Assembly: GCA_937910785.1 (NCBI GenBank)
Contig: CALDLG010000097.1
Coordinates: 1-13,684, forward strand
Direction: 5' to 3'
Source: an uncultured Lachnospiraceae bacterium
GTDB lineage: Bacteria > Bacillota > Clostridia > Lachnospirales > Lachnospiraceae
DNA: 13,684 nucleotides
Numbering within the stretch: the first letter of the stretch is position 1; the number at the start of each line of letters is the position of its first letter. Shown here piece after piece: positions 1-6,645 of this stretch. The translations under genes and the position numbers were made by a program. The notes beneath the pieces were generated by a model, which worked only from the letters and a program-made list of their open reading frames with translations, did not search any database and had not been told where the DNA came from.

Positions 1-440
1 ATGACCATGACGGGGAATGCCATGAGCATCATCACGCTCACGAGGAGGAACACGATCACTGTCATCATGACCATGACGGGGAATGTCATGAGCATCATCA
101 CGCTCACGAGGAGGAACACGAACATCATCACGACCATGACGGACATCATCATCACCATCATGCGGATGAGATTTTCACAAGCTGGGGCATCGAGACGCCC
201 ATGTCTTATACACGAAGCGAGATAGAAGAACGGCTGCAGAAGCTGGAGCAGGAAGAAGAATACGGCATTGTGCTGCGGGCAAAGGGAATGGTTTCTTCCG
301 GAGATGGAACATGGGTTTATTTTGATTACGTGCCGGAAGAATGTGATATCAGAAGCGGTAAGCCGGACGTAACCGGCAAGATCTGCGTGATCGGCTCGAA
401 GCTGAATGAGGAGAAGCTTACGGCGCTGTTCCGAAAATAA
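1..440 (+). CDS. COG0523/CobW-family GTPase, C-terminal part (5' truncated)
   Basis: The reading frame whose first full codon is at base 3 runs open from the window edge to TAA at 438-440 (145 residues). It starts inside a His/Asp/Glu/Cys-rich linker of about 55 residues made of near-identical 17-residue units (DHDGECHEHHHAHEEEH), followed by a CobW C-terminal-like domain from about residue 57 (ADEIFTSWGIETP onward). COG0523 proteins are G3E GTPases that act as metal chaperones or insertases; His-rich stretches next to the C-terminal domain are common in zinc-linked members. The GTPase domain lies upstream of the window, so the P-loop and CxCC metal site cannot be checked. A second COG0523-type gene follows 29 bp downstream on the same strand, probably in the same operon. 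Family assignment is fairly secure; zinc as the metal is inferred from the His-rich segment. Confidence 0.82.
   Translation, partial: DHDGECHEHHHAHEEEHDHCHHDHDGECHEHHHAHEEEHEHHHDHDGHHHHHHADEIFTSWGIETPMSYTRSEIEERLQKLEQEEEYGIVLRAKGMVSSGDGTWVYFDYVPEECDIRSGKPDVTGKICVIGSKLNEEKLTALFRK
3..119 (+). repeat. Tandem repeat encoding a His-rich metal-binding segment
   Basis: Two 51-bp copies, 3-53 and 69-119, differ at one base (GCC/GTC context at the Cys codon) and are separated by 15 bp, giving a 66-bp period. A third, degenerate unit begins at 132 with DHDG and runs into six consecutive His codons. In the GTPase frame each unit encodes DHDGECHEHHHAHEEEH. The near-identity suggests recent duplication by slippage or unequal recombination. 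The array may extend upstream of the window. Confidence 0.85.
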
Positions 441-469
441 GGAGATGGGAAAGGAGCAGGATTGATGTT

Positions 470-1399
470 ATGAAACCGGTATATATAATCAATGGATTTC
501 TGGAGAGCGGAAAGACGGAATTTATCACTTATACGCTGGCACAGCCTTATTTCCAGGTTCGGGGAAAGACACTTCTGCTGCTGTGTGAGGAAGGTGAAAT
601 CGAGTATGACGAGAAGCTGCTTACGCAGAGCAGAACCGTAATAGAGCTGATTGAGGAGGAAAAGGAGTTTAACTCCGCGCATCTGATCGAACTGGAAAAA
701 AAGCATAAGCCGGAGCGTATTATCATCGAGTATAACGGGATGTGGAATTGTAAGAACATGAAGCTTCCCTGGCATTGGAGCGTTGAGCAGCAGGTTACAA
801 CGATCGACGCATCTACCTTTCCGATGTATTTCACGAATATGAAATCGCTTCTGGCGGAAATGATACGGAAATCGGAGCTGATCATTTTTAACCGCTGCGA
901 CGGAGTGGAGGATCTGAGCAGTTATAAAAGGAATGTCAAAGCGATCAACCAGAAAGCGGAGATTGTTTTCGAGGATGCCAATGGAGAAGTTAATGAGATC
1001 ATGGAGGACGATCTGCCTTATGATCTGTCGGCGCCGGTTTTGGATTTGAATGATGAAAGCTATGGCGTCTGGTATGTGGATTCGCTGGATCATATCGGGC
1101 GGTATGAGGGCAAGACCGTGCAGTTTACGGCGATGGTGCTTGTGCCGAAGAATTTCCCCAAAGGATATTTCGTGCCGGGCAGAATGGCCATGACCTGTTG
1201 TGCGGAGGACATGGCATTTCTCGGATTTGCCTGTCAATATGATCAGACCGACAGACTGACCGACAAACAATGGGTGAAGGTGACCGCCAGGGTGGCGAAC
1301 GAATATTTTGCCGATTACGGAGGGGAAGGTCCGGTGCTTCATGCTGTCAGCGTGGAACAGACGAAAAAGCCCAGAGAGGAAATCATCAGTTTTTTCTAA
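470..1399 (+). CDS. COG0523-like GTPase fused to a TIGR03943/YcgQ-like C-terminal domain
   Basis: 309 residues; ATG follows AAGGAG at 451-456. The N-terminal half is a G3E/CobW-type GTPase: P-loop GFLESGKT (residues 9-16), the EEGEIEYDE stretch (40-48) where COG0523 proteins have NEFGE, a strand 3-like IIIEYNGMW (84-92), and NRCD (141-144) as the G4 base-recognition motif. The CxCC metal motif usual after the first switch region is absent. From about residue 195 the sequence resembles the C-terminal domain of the TIGR03943/DUF1980 (YcgQ) family, with an MTCCAEDMAFLGFAC block at 241-255 that could bind metal through Cys243, Cys244 and Cys255. In Bacillus, YcgQ-type proteins partner a DUF318 permease and are associated with zinc-related COG0523 genes. 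It probably works with the preceding GTPase in metal trafficking. Domain assignments are from memory of motifs; substrate is unknown. Confidence 0.8.
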   Translation: MKPVYIINGFLESGKTEFITYTLAQPYFQVRGKTLLLLCEEGEIEYDEKLLTQSRTVIELIEEEKEFNSAHLIELEKKHKPERIIIEYNGMWNCKNMKLPWHWSVEQQVTTIDASTFPMYFTNMKSLLAEMIRKSELIIFNRCDGVEDLSSYKRNVKAINQKAEIVFEDANGEVNEIMEDDLPYDLSAPVLDLNDESYGVWYVDSLDHIGRYEGKTVQFTAMVLVPKNFPKGYFVPGRMAMTCCAEDMAFLGFACQYDQTDRLTDKQWVKVTARVANEYFADYGGEGPVLHAVSVEQTKKPREEIISFF

Positions 1400-1416
1400 A
1401 GCGCGGAAGGAAAGAA

Positions 1417-2055
1417 ATGAAAGATAAAATTGGAAATTTGAAAACAGGAAGTATGGCCCTTGCAATGATTCTCTGTGCAGGGGTCTTTTTTATGGAAATA
1501 AGAGGTATTGTCAGAGCGGCGGAACCGGAGAAGAATCTGTCCGCGCTTCAGATCACCTGGGATGATTACCGGAGCACGGAGAAGGTGGAGCCAACCGTGA
1601 TGCATTTTTCTCTGGAAGGCGGCATTGAGATTGACAGGGAGCTTCCCTGGTATCCCAGTGTGGTGAAGCAGATAGCGTATCGGGATATTACCGGCGACGG
1701 GCAGGATGAGGTTCTGGTTTACCGGTATTTTGCGAATACCGCGACGGAGTATACGCTGATCGATGTTTTTGAAATACAGGAAGATAGCGTGCGATATCTG
1801 TCACCGGCGGCAGATCTGGAGGAGCTTTCGGATCAGGTATGGGATATGACGCTGCAGGCGGCTTCTTCCGAAAAGCCTGCGGAAGAAAACAGCGGTCTTC
1901 TTTTCCGGCTGGAGTCTTACGAGAAGGAATATGGCGTAACCAGCAGGGCGGAAACCGCACTTGTAGGTTACCGGGAGGGCGGATGGCAGATTTTGGAGCG
2001 TGTGTCGTGGAAGGTGAAACGGGCGGTGGAGAAGGTTAAGAATCTGACGGCATAA
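1417..2055 (+). CDS. Exported or membrane-anchored hypothetical protein with FG-GAP-like loop
   Basis: 212 residues from ATG 1417, which follows GGAAGGAAAG and lies 17 bp after the GTPase stop; the frame is open further upstream, but that would overlap the GTPase gene and has no supporting ribosome site. The N-terminus is a signal-peptide-like segment: basic residues, a hydrophobic stretch about 12-26, and a possible signal peptidase I site VRA/AEP near residue 34. There is no good lipobox, although a Cys sits in the hydrophobic core. DITGDGQDE at about 90-98 followed by the strand VLVYRYF looks like a calcium-binding FG-GAP/VCBS-type loop. The rest is acidic with no family I recognise. Position suggests cotranscription with the two GTPases, but a functional link is only inference. 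No convincing terminator follows; the next 50 bp are AT-rich. Confidence 0.7.
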   Translation: MKDKIGNLKTGSMALAMILCAGVFFMEIRGIVRAAEPEKNLSALQITWDDYRSTEKVEPTVMHFSLEGGIEIDRELPWYPSVVKQIAYRDITGDGQDEVLVYRYFANTATEYTLIDVFEIQEDSVRYLSPAADLEELSDQVWDMTLQAASSEKPAEENSGLLFRLESYEKEYGVTSRAETALVGYREGGWQILERVSWKVKRAVEKVKNLTA

Positions 2056-2108
2056 ACTCATTTTATCCGACAATATGTAAAATATATACAGTTAAAAGTA
2101 ATATATAA

Positions 2109-2137
2109 TTGACATAAGTGTATATATATGATACTTT
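2109..2137 (+). promoter_or_regulatory. Putative sigma-A promoter and operator region for the XRE operon
   Basis: A perfect -35 hexamer TTGACA (2109-2114) lies in a very AT-rich stretch. The -10 is less certain: GATACT at 2130-2135 (15-bp spacer) or TACTTT at 2132-2137 (17-bp spacer). AAAGTA at 2095-2100 is the exact reverse complement of TACTTT at 2132-2137, with alternating AT tracts between, and GTATATATATGATAC (2120-2134) is itself nearly palindromic, so a repressor, plausibly the XRE protein encoded just downstream, could bind over the promoter. Promoter placement is supported by sequence; the operator is inference. Confidence 0.5.
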
Positions 2138-2251
2138 AGGATAAACAGTAAAGCGGGAGCCGGTAGAAGCGATACGGGAGTCCCGTCCGAAAGACAAGAA
2201 CAGATCTGGCAAAACAGCGGGATGAAGGACATTCCGGAAAGAGAGGGAGGC
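2138..2251 (+). other. Leader region of the XRE operon with short inverted repeat
   Basis: About 110 bp lie between the proposed promoter and the XRE start codon, long for such a compact operon. It contains a 6-bp inverted repeat ACGGGA-G-TCCCGT (2174-2186) and an 8-bp palindrome TTCCGGAA (2232-2239) directly before the ribosome site. A loop of one base makes a tight RNA hairpin unlikely, so the first is better viewed as a possible protein-binding site. I recognise no riboswitch class and no T-run terminator. Confidence 0.3.
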
Positions 2252-2452
2252 ATGGCGAGAAATATCGCAATTAAAGTGGCGCGGGCAAAGAAGGATATGA
2301 CGCAGAAAGCGCTTGCGGAAGCCGTTGGAGTATCGAGGCAGACGATCAATGCCATCGAACAGGGTGAGTATAATCCGACGATTAAGCTGTGCCGCGCTAT
2401 CTGCCGCGTTCTGGACAGGGGACTGGACGATTTGTTCTGGGAAGAGGACTGA
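2252..2452 (+). CDS. Small XRE-family (Cro/C1-type HTH) transcriptional regulator
   Basis: 66 residues consisting almost entirely of a helix-turn-helix domain: KDMTQKALAEAVGVSRQTIN contains the two HTH helices, and IEQGEYNPTIKLCRAICRVL is the typical following XRE segment, ending in LDDLFW. The start at 2252 follows GAGGGAGG at 2243-2250; an in-frame ATG at 2222 lacks a good ribosome site. This compact class of regulator is commonly found immediately upstream of membrane or ABC-exporter genes in Firmicutes and usually acts as a local repressor. The next gene begins 13 bp after its stop, so the two are cotranscribed. Autoregulation through the AT-rich promoter region is plausible but inferred. 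Confidence 0.9.
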   Translation: MARNIAIKVARAKKDMTQKALAEAVGVSRQTINAIEQGEYNPTIKLCRAICRVLDRGLDDLFWEED

Positions 2453-2465
2453 ATGGAGGGACGTT

Positions 2466-2945
2466 ATGAGGAAGAACAGACTGGATGAAATGCAGGAACA
2501 GAAATTATTGAAAATTGAGCATAACGGGTGTTGGATTGCCTTTTATGGGCTGCTCATCGCGATTCTGGCACAGGTGCTTTTATACGGAAGGGATGCCAGG
2601 GCAATTGCGGGAGAATGGATCGTTTTCATGTGCCTTTCCTGGTATATTGGCGTGAGCTGTATGAGAAACGGCATCTGGGACAGGAAATTTTCCCCGCTGC
2701 CGAAGACGAATCTGGCCTTTAGTCTGGCTGCGGGAATCATTGTGGGATGTGTTTTTTTCTGGATTAATTATCGGGAATATCATGCGTTAGGGGGAGCAGC
2801 GGCGAGCGGCATTTTTATGTTTCTGATAACGGTTGTCACATGCTTTGTATCGATGTCCTTCGCGGCGCACCTGTACCGGAAACGAAAAGAACGGTTGGAG
2901 AATGAAGAAGAGGAAGAGGGGGCGGATGAGTATGGAAAAGAATAG
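2466..2945 (+). CDS. Four-helix membrane protein, possibly DUF6773-like
   Basis: 159 residues from ATG 2466, preceded by GGAGG at 2456-2460. Predicted membrane segments lie near residues 21-40, 49-66, 82-101 and 112-134, followed by a short basic then strongly acidic cytoplasmic tail (RKRKERLENEEEEEGADEY). The N-terminal KNRLDEMQEQKLLKIEHNG resembles proteins placed in DUF6773, which I recall next to small XRE regulators in Lachnospiraceae; that name is from memory and uncertain. No catalytic motif is visible. Its 3' end overlaps the ABC ATPase gene by 20 bp, indicating translational coupling. It may be an accessory membrane component or sensor of the exporter encoded downstream. Confidence 0.8.
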   Translation: MRKNRLDEMQEQKLLKIEHNGCWIAFYGLLIAILAQVLLYGRDARAIAGEWIVFMCLSWYIGVSCMRNGIWDRKFSPLPKTNLAFSLAAGIIVGCVFFWINYREYHALGGAAASGIFMFLITVVTCFVSMSFAAHLYRKRKERLENEEEEEGADEYGKE

Positions 2946-3711
2946 GATTGCCGCAGACGGGCTTGTGAAGACATTTACCAGAAATGAAAAGAGAAACAGA
3001 AAAAGCGATATCAACGCGGTGGACGGCATATCCCTGTCGGTACAGGAAGGCGAAATCGTCGGTATCCTCGGACCAAACGGCGCAGGAAAGACGACGCTTC
3101 TGCGGATGCTTTCCAGACTGATGCGGCCGACGCGCGGCAGTGTCAGTATCCGAATCGGAGAAAAGGAGATCACGGACGATATCGAGATCAAAAGGCATAT
3201 CGGTTATCTTTCCAACAACACGAAGCTTTACGGCAGGCTTTCTTCCAGAGAGCTGCTGCAGATGCTGGGAGTCCTGTACGGCATGTCCAGGGAGGATACG
3301 GAGAAAAAAATCAGAGAAATCGGAGAAATTCTTTCGATGGAAAGCTTCATTGACAACCGGATTGAAAAACTGTCTACCGGGCAGACGCAGCGATCTTCCA
3401 TCGCAAGATGCCTTGTGCACGATCCGCAGGTTTATATTTTCGATGAGCCCACGCTTGGACTGGATATTCTGAGCAGCGCGGCAATTATCGAATTCATGAA
3501 AAGGGAGCGGGAGCGGGGAAAGATCATTCTGTATTCCACACATTATATGGAAGAAGCGGAATATCTGTGCGACCGGATTATGATGATTCACCGGGGGCGC
3601 GTTATCAGGGAAGGTTCCCCGGAGCATCTGAAGGAGCAGACCGGCAAAACGAATCTGCGGGATGTTTTCGCGGAGCTGATCAGAGAGGAGGGAATTGCGG
3701 ATGAACGCTAA
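2926..3711 (+). CDS. ABC transporter ATP-binding protein, NatA-like
   Basis: 261 residues with a full set of ABC ATPase motifs: Walker A GPNGAGKTT (49-57), signature LSTGQ (149-153, a variant of LSGGQ), Walker B plus D-loop VYIFDEPTLGLD (169-180) and switch His in YSTHYMEE (about 206). The Q-loop position reads SNNTKLYGRL, as often seen in NatA-type ATPases. In-frame ATGs occur at 2926 and 2932; 2926 is six bases after GAGG, but 2932 is also possible. It powers the ABC-2 permease encoded next, whose start lies 11 bp inside this gene. NatA/NatB systems export sodium or, in other members, peptides and drugs; the substrate here is unknown. The acidic C-terminal tail is ordinary for the family. 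Confidence 0.93.
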   Translation: MSMEKNRIAADGLVKTFTRNEKRNRKSDINAVDGISLSVQEGEIVGILGPNGAGKTTLLRMLSRLMRPTRGSVSIRIGEKEITDDIEIKRHIGYLSNNTKLYGRLSSRELLQMLGVLYGMSREDTEKKIREIGEILSMESFIDNRIEKLSTGQTQRSSIARCLVHDPQVYIFDEPTLGLDILSSAAIIEFMKRERERGKIILYSTHYMEEAEYLCDRIMMIHRGRVIREGSPEHLKEQTGKTNLRDVFAELIREEGIADER

Positions 3712-5836
3712 AATCATACGGACACTGGTTCGAAAAGAGATGCTCGATGTTTTTCGGGATAAAAAGACGGTTATTATGATGTTGGTGATACCGGTTATTC
3801 TGTATCCTCTTATTTTTATCGGAGCCATGCAGGTGGTGACGATGATTTCCGCCGGTATGGAAGAGCAGGTCTACCGGATTGCCGTGGATGCGCCGAAGGA
3901 CGATGCATTTTTACAGCTGATTGCCGAAAAGAGCATGAAACGGCAGTCCGGGGAAGCCGGAGAAGAGACCGGTGCGGCAGCGGAGAATGGATCGAAAGAG
4001 GCCGGCGAAGAAACGGAGGCAGTCGATCTTATGGATGTTTCCGCTATCGGAGATTACGAAACGGCTCTCAATGAAGAGATGATCGACGCTTATGTGACCG
4101 GCAGGATGCGGAACGGAAAGATGCAGTATGATGTTTATTACCTTTCTACGGTAACCAATTCCTCCTATGCCGCGAATCTCGTAACGGATTATTTTAAGGA
4201 GTTTCGGGAGACGCTGACGGAGGAAAAAATCAGGGAGGCCGGTCTTGATGTGCATGCGATTCTGGAGCCTGTTATATGGGAAAAGAAGGATATCGCGAGC
4301 AGTGAGCAGTCACTTGGCAGTATTATGGGTTCCGTGCTGCCTTTTATGCTGATCATCAGTCTGATGATGGGAACGATGTACCCGGCCATCGATACGACGG
4401 CGGGAGAGCGGGAGCGGGGGACCCTTGAAACCATTCTGACGCTGCCGGTGACGAACCGACAGCTGATTATATCGAAGTTTCTGACGGTAGCGGCAATCGG
4501 AATCGCCTCAGCGCTGCTCAATATCGTTTCCATGGGGGGAATTGCTTTCTATATGTATCAGATCATGGATTTGCAGACGGATGCGGCATCCTTCGAGATT
4601 TCCAGATTTCTGCCGGCGATTCTCGTCTGCATGCTGGCGGTCTTTGCCTTCTCCCTGTTTGTCAGCGCGGTAACGATGTGTGTCACATCCTTTGCCAAAA
4701 GCTATAAGGAGGCCAATAACTATATTACGCCGCTGATGCTGGTGATCATGTTTACGGGGTATATCGGTTTTATTCCGAATGTGGAGCTGACGCAGACGAT
4801 GTCAATGGTTCCCGTGGCCAATATCTGCCTGCTGATCAGGAACATGCTTGCCTTTAAGATAGACTATGGGGCTATTGCCGTCGTTCTGTTTTCCAATGTG
4901 GCATATGCTGTGCTTGCCGTTTTATTTCTGAGCAGAATTTACGACAGCGAAACGATTCTGTTTGGCGACGGGAAGAGCGGTCTGCAGTTATTTGAAAAAA
5001 GGGGCAATCTGAAGCGGGGCGGTGTGCCGACGGTTTCCGACGTCTGTTTTGCGGCAGCCTTAACGATTGTTCTCGTATTGTATGCGGGAAGCATATTGCA
5101 GATTCGGTTCGGTCTTGCCGGGGTATTCGGAACGCAGATGATCCTGCTGGCCGTACCGCTTCTGGTTGCCGTTTATACGAAAAGGGATCTGCGGCTGACT
5201 TACGGCTTCCGGAAGACGGGTATAAAGAACTGTCTGGGAGGCGCATTCCTCATTACCGGATTTTATCCGATTAACATCGTGATTTCCGTCGGGCTTACGG
5301 CGCTGTTTCCGGAAAGCGCGCAGAATGTGGGAGATACTTTCAGCGGGCTTATGGGTGGCAATCTCCGGGCCATCCTGTTTGTGATCGCCCTGGCGCCGGC
5401 AGTCTGTGAGGAAATGCTCTTCCGGGGCATGATTTTTCAAAGCATGAAGGCGCGGTACCGCATTTCGGCAGCGATGGCGATTACGGCAGTGCTGTTCGGT
5501 ATTTTCCATATGAGTCTGGTGAAACTGATTCCGACAGGACTTCTCGGCTTCGCGCTGTGTTATGCGGCCGATCGGGCGGACAGTATTTTTCCGGCTATGC
5601 TGATGCATTTTATGAACAATGCGTTCAGTGTGCTCATTACCTGTTGTCCGGAAAAGATGCAGGCCGTATTTCCGGTATTTTATCAGGAGACGCTGGGGGT
5701 TTTTGATGTGATGTGGCTGACAGGCGCCGGCCTGGTTCTTATGGGAATCGGCCTGATGCTGCTCAAAAAGGAAAAACGAAGAATGACGGAGCCGGAACGG
5801 CAGACGGAGGGAAAAGATGACGGAGATAAACGATAA
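3701..5836 (+). CDS. ABC-2 permease (NatB-like) fused to a CPBP intramembrane protease
   Basis: 711 residues. ATG 3701 overlaps the ATPase gene and follows GAGAGGAGGG. Residues 1-430 form an ABC-2 permease: first membrane helix about 24-50, a large extracytoplasmic domain (about 51-205), the conserved GERERGTLETILTLPVTNRQ (235-254) and further helices to about 410. Residues 445-690 form a CPBP (CAAX/Abi) protease with intact motifs EEMLFRG (570-576: Glu570, Glu571, Arg575), FGIFH (599-603, His603) and HFMNN (636-640: His636, Asn640). The fusion is known in Firmicutes and archaea. The permease would move an unknown substrate; the protease might process it or a membrane regulator. A Glu/Gly/Ala-rich stretch at 82-108 looks like an insertion in the extracytoplasmic domain. 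The 3' end overlaps ylmH by 20 bp. Confidence 0.92.
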   Translation: MNAKIIRTLVRKEMLDVFRDKKTVIMMLVIPVILYPLIFIGAMQVVTMISAGMEEQVYRIAVDAPKDDAFLQLIAEKSMKRQSGEAGEETGAAAENGSKEAGEETEAVDLMDVSAIGDYETALNEEMIDAYVTGRMRNGKMQYDVYYLSTVTNSSYAANLVTDYFKEFRETLTEEKIREAGLDVHAILEPVIWEKKDIASSEQSLGSIMGSVLPFMLIISLMMGTMYPAIDTTAGERERGTLETILTLPVTNRQLIISKFLTVAAIGIASALLNIVSMGGIAFYMYQIMDLQTDAASFEISRFLPAILVCMLAVFAFSLFVSAVTMCVTSFAKSYKEANNYITPLMLVIMFTGYIGFIPNVELTQTMSMVPVANICLLIRNMLAFKIDYGAIAVVLFSNVAYAVLAVLFLSRIYDSETILFGDGKSGLQLFEKRGNLKRGGVPTVSDVCFAAALTIVLVLYAGSILQIRFGLAGVFGTQMILLAVPLLVAVYTKRDLRLTYGFRKTGIKNCLGGAFLITGFYPINIVISVGLTALFPESAQNVGDTFSGLMGGNLRAILFVIALAPAVCEEMLFRGMIFQSMKARYRISAAMAITAVLFGIFHMSLVKLIPTGLLGFALCYAADRADSIFPAMLMHFMNNAFSVLITCCPEKMQAVFPVFYQETLGVFDVMWLTGAGLVLMGIGLMLLKKEKRRMTEPERQTEGKDDGDKR

Positions 5837-6635
5837 AGAGCTGCTGCAGCTAAAGAACCGTCTGTCGGAGCTGGCCGAAAAATCCTACGGAAGAGGGATC
5901 TATACCTATACGCCTTTCTTGAGTCTGGCGCAGCAGCAGGTATTTCATGCGGTAAAAAAGGAGCTTTCCTATGCCGGATACGGGATGGAGGGCGGCGTAA
6001 CGGCCTGTGAGCGGAAGATGATCCGCTTTGGCAGTCCGGAAAATCTGGGGTATGAAGAGCGTTATCCGATTGCGGCGGTCCGGATGAGTCCGGTTATGCC
6101 GAAATTCGCAGATGCGCTGACTCACCGGGATTTTCTCGGAGCGGTTATGAACCTTGGGATAGAACGGGGCCTGATCGGAGATATTTTCGTGCAGACGCAG
6201 GACGGAGAGCAGGGCGGCAGGCAGATGCAGGGAAAGGGCGTGGGTCAGTACGGCGTTTTGTTTTGCCAGGAAAGCATTGCGCCCTATTTGGTGGAGAATT
6301 TACGTCAGGTCAGACATACGAACATCGTATGTCAGATTCTGGAGGGAGAAATCAATTTACGGAGCGCGGCGCCGGAGAAAATGATGCTGACAGTTTCTTC
6401 CGCGAGGATTGACAGTGTCATCGCAAAGCTTTATCATATTTCAAGGAGCCAGAGCCTTGCCCTGTTTCAAGCCGGCAGAATTTTCGTGAATGGAATCGCG
6501 ATGGAGAATAACAGCTATTCCCTGAAAGAAGAAGATGCGGTGACAGTGCGGGGATATGGCAGATTTGTCTACTACGGTCTTACCGGAGAGACGAAAAAAG
6601 GAAAAGAGAGGGTATCCGTCGGCGTTTTCGGATAA
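5817..6635 (+). CDS. ylmH: YlmH-type S4-domain RNA-binding protein
   Basis: 272 residues; ATG 5817 follows GGAGG at 5806-5810. The N-terminal two thirds carry the YlmH core, including LTHRDFLGAVMNLGIERGLI (101-120) followed by GDIFV, and the S4 RNA-binding domain spans about 196-247 (SSARIDSVIAKLYHISRSQ onward, RIFVNG at 221-226). In Bacillus subtilis YlmH binds the 50S subunit and acts in ribosome-associated quality control, alongside the smaller S4 protein RqcP. Residues about 126-146 are Gly/Gln-rich and appear longer than in the B. subtilis protein as I recall it. In Bacillus this gene lies with sepF, ylmG and divIVA; here it overlaps an ABC permease-protease gene and is followed 10 bp later by a CmpB-type gene, so its genomic setting is different. 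Confidence 0.9.
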   Translation: MTEINDKELLQLKNRLSELAEKSYGRGIYTYTPFLSLAQQQVFHAVKKELSYAGYGMEGGVTACERKMIRFGSPENLGYEERYPIAAVRMSPVMPKFADALTHRDFLGAVMNLGIERGLIGDIFVQTQDGEQGGRQMQGKGVGQYGVLFCQESIAPYLVENLRQVRHTNIVCQILEGEINLRSAAPEKMMLTVSSARIDSVIAKLYHISRSQSLALFQAGRIFVNGIAMENNSYSLKEEDAVTVRGYGRFVYYGLTGETKKGKERVSVGVFG

Positions 6636-6645
6636 GGGTTTTAAA

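Noticed and set aside
1..225. Open frame beginning at base 1 rich in Met, Thr and Ile
   Set aside because: It is a shadow of the His-rich repeat; the frame starting at base 3 continues into a clear CobW C-terminal-like domain and is the real one.
326..1465. 379-codon open frame on the - strand
   Set aside because: It lies antisense to the GTPase gene, has no recognisable domain, and the opposite strand has clear GTPase motifs.
2174..2186. ACGGGA-G-TCCCGT considered as a terminator or attenuator
   Set aside because: The one-base loop is too small for a normal RNA hairpin and no T-run follows; kept only as a possible binding site.
2836..3828. 330-codon open frame on the - strand
   Set aside because: It is antisense to the ABC ATPase, whose motifs are complete; composition looks like reverse-complement noise.
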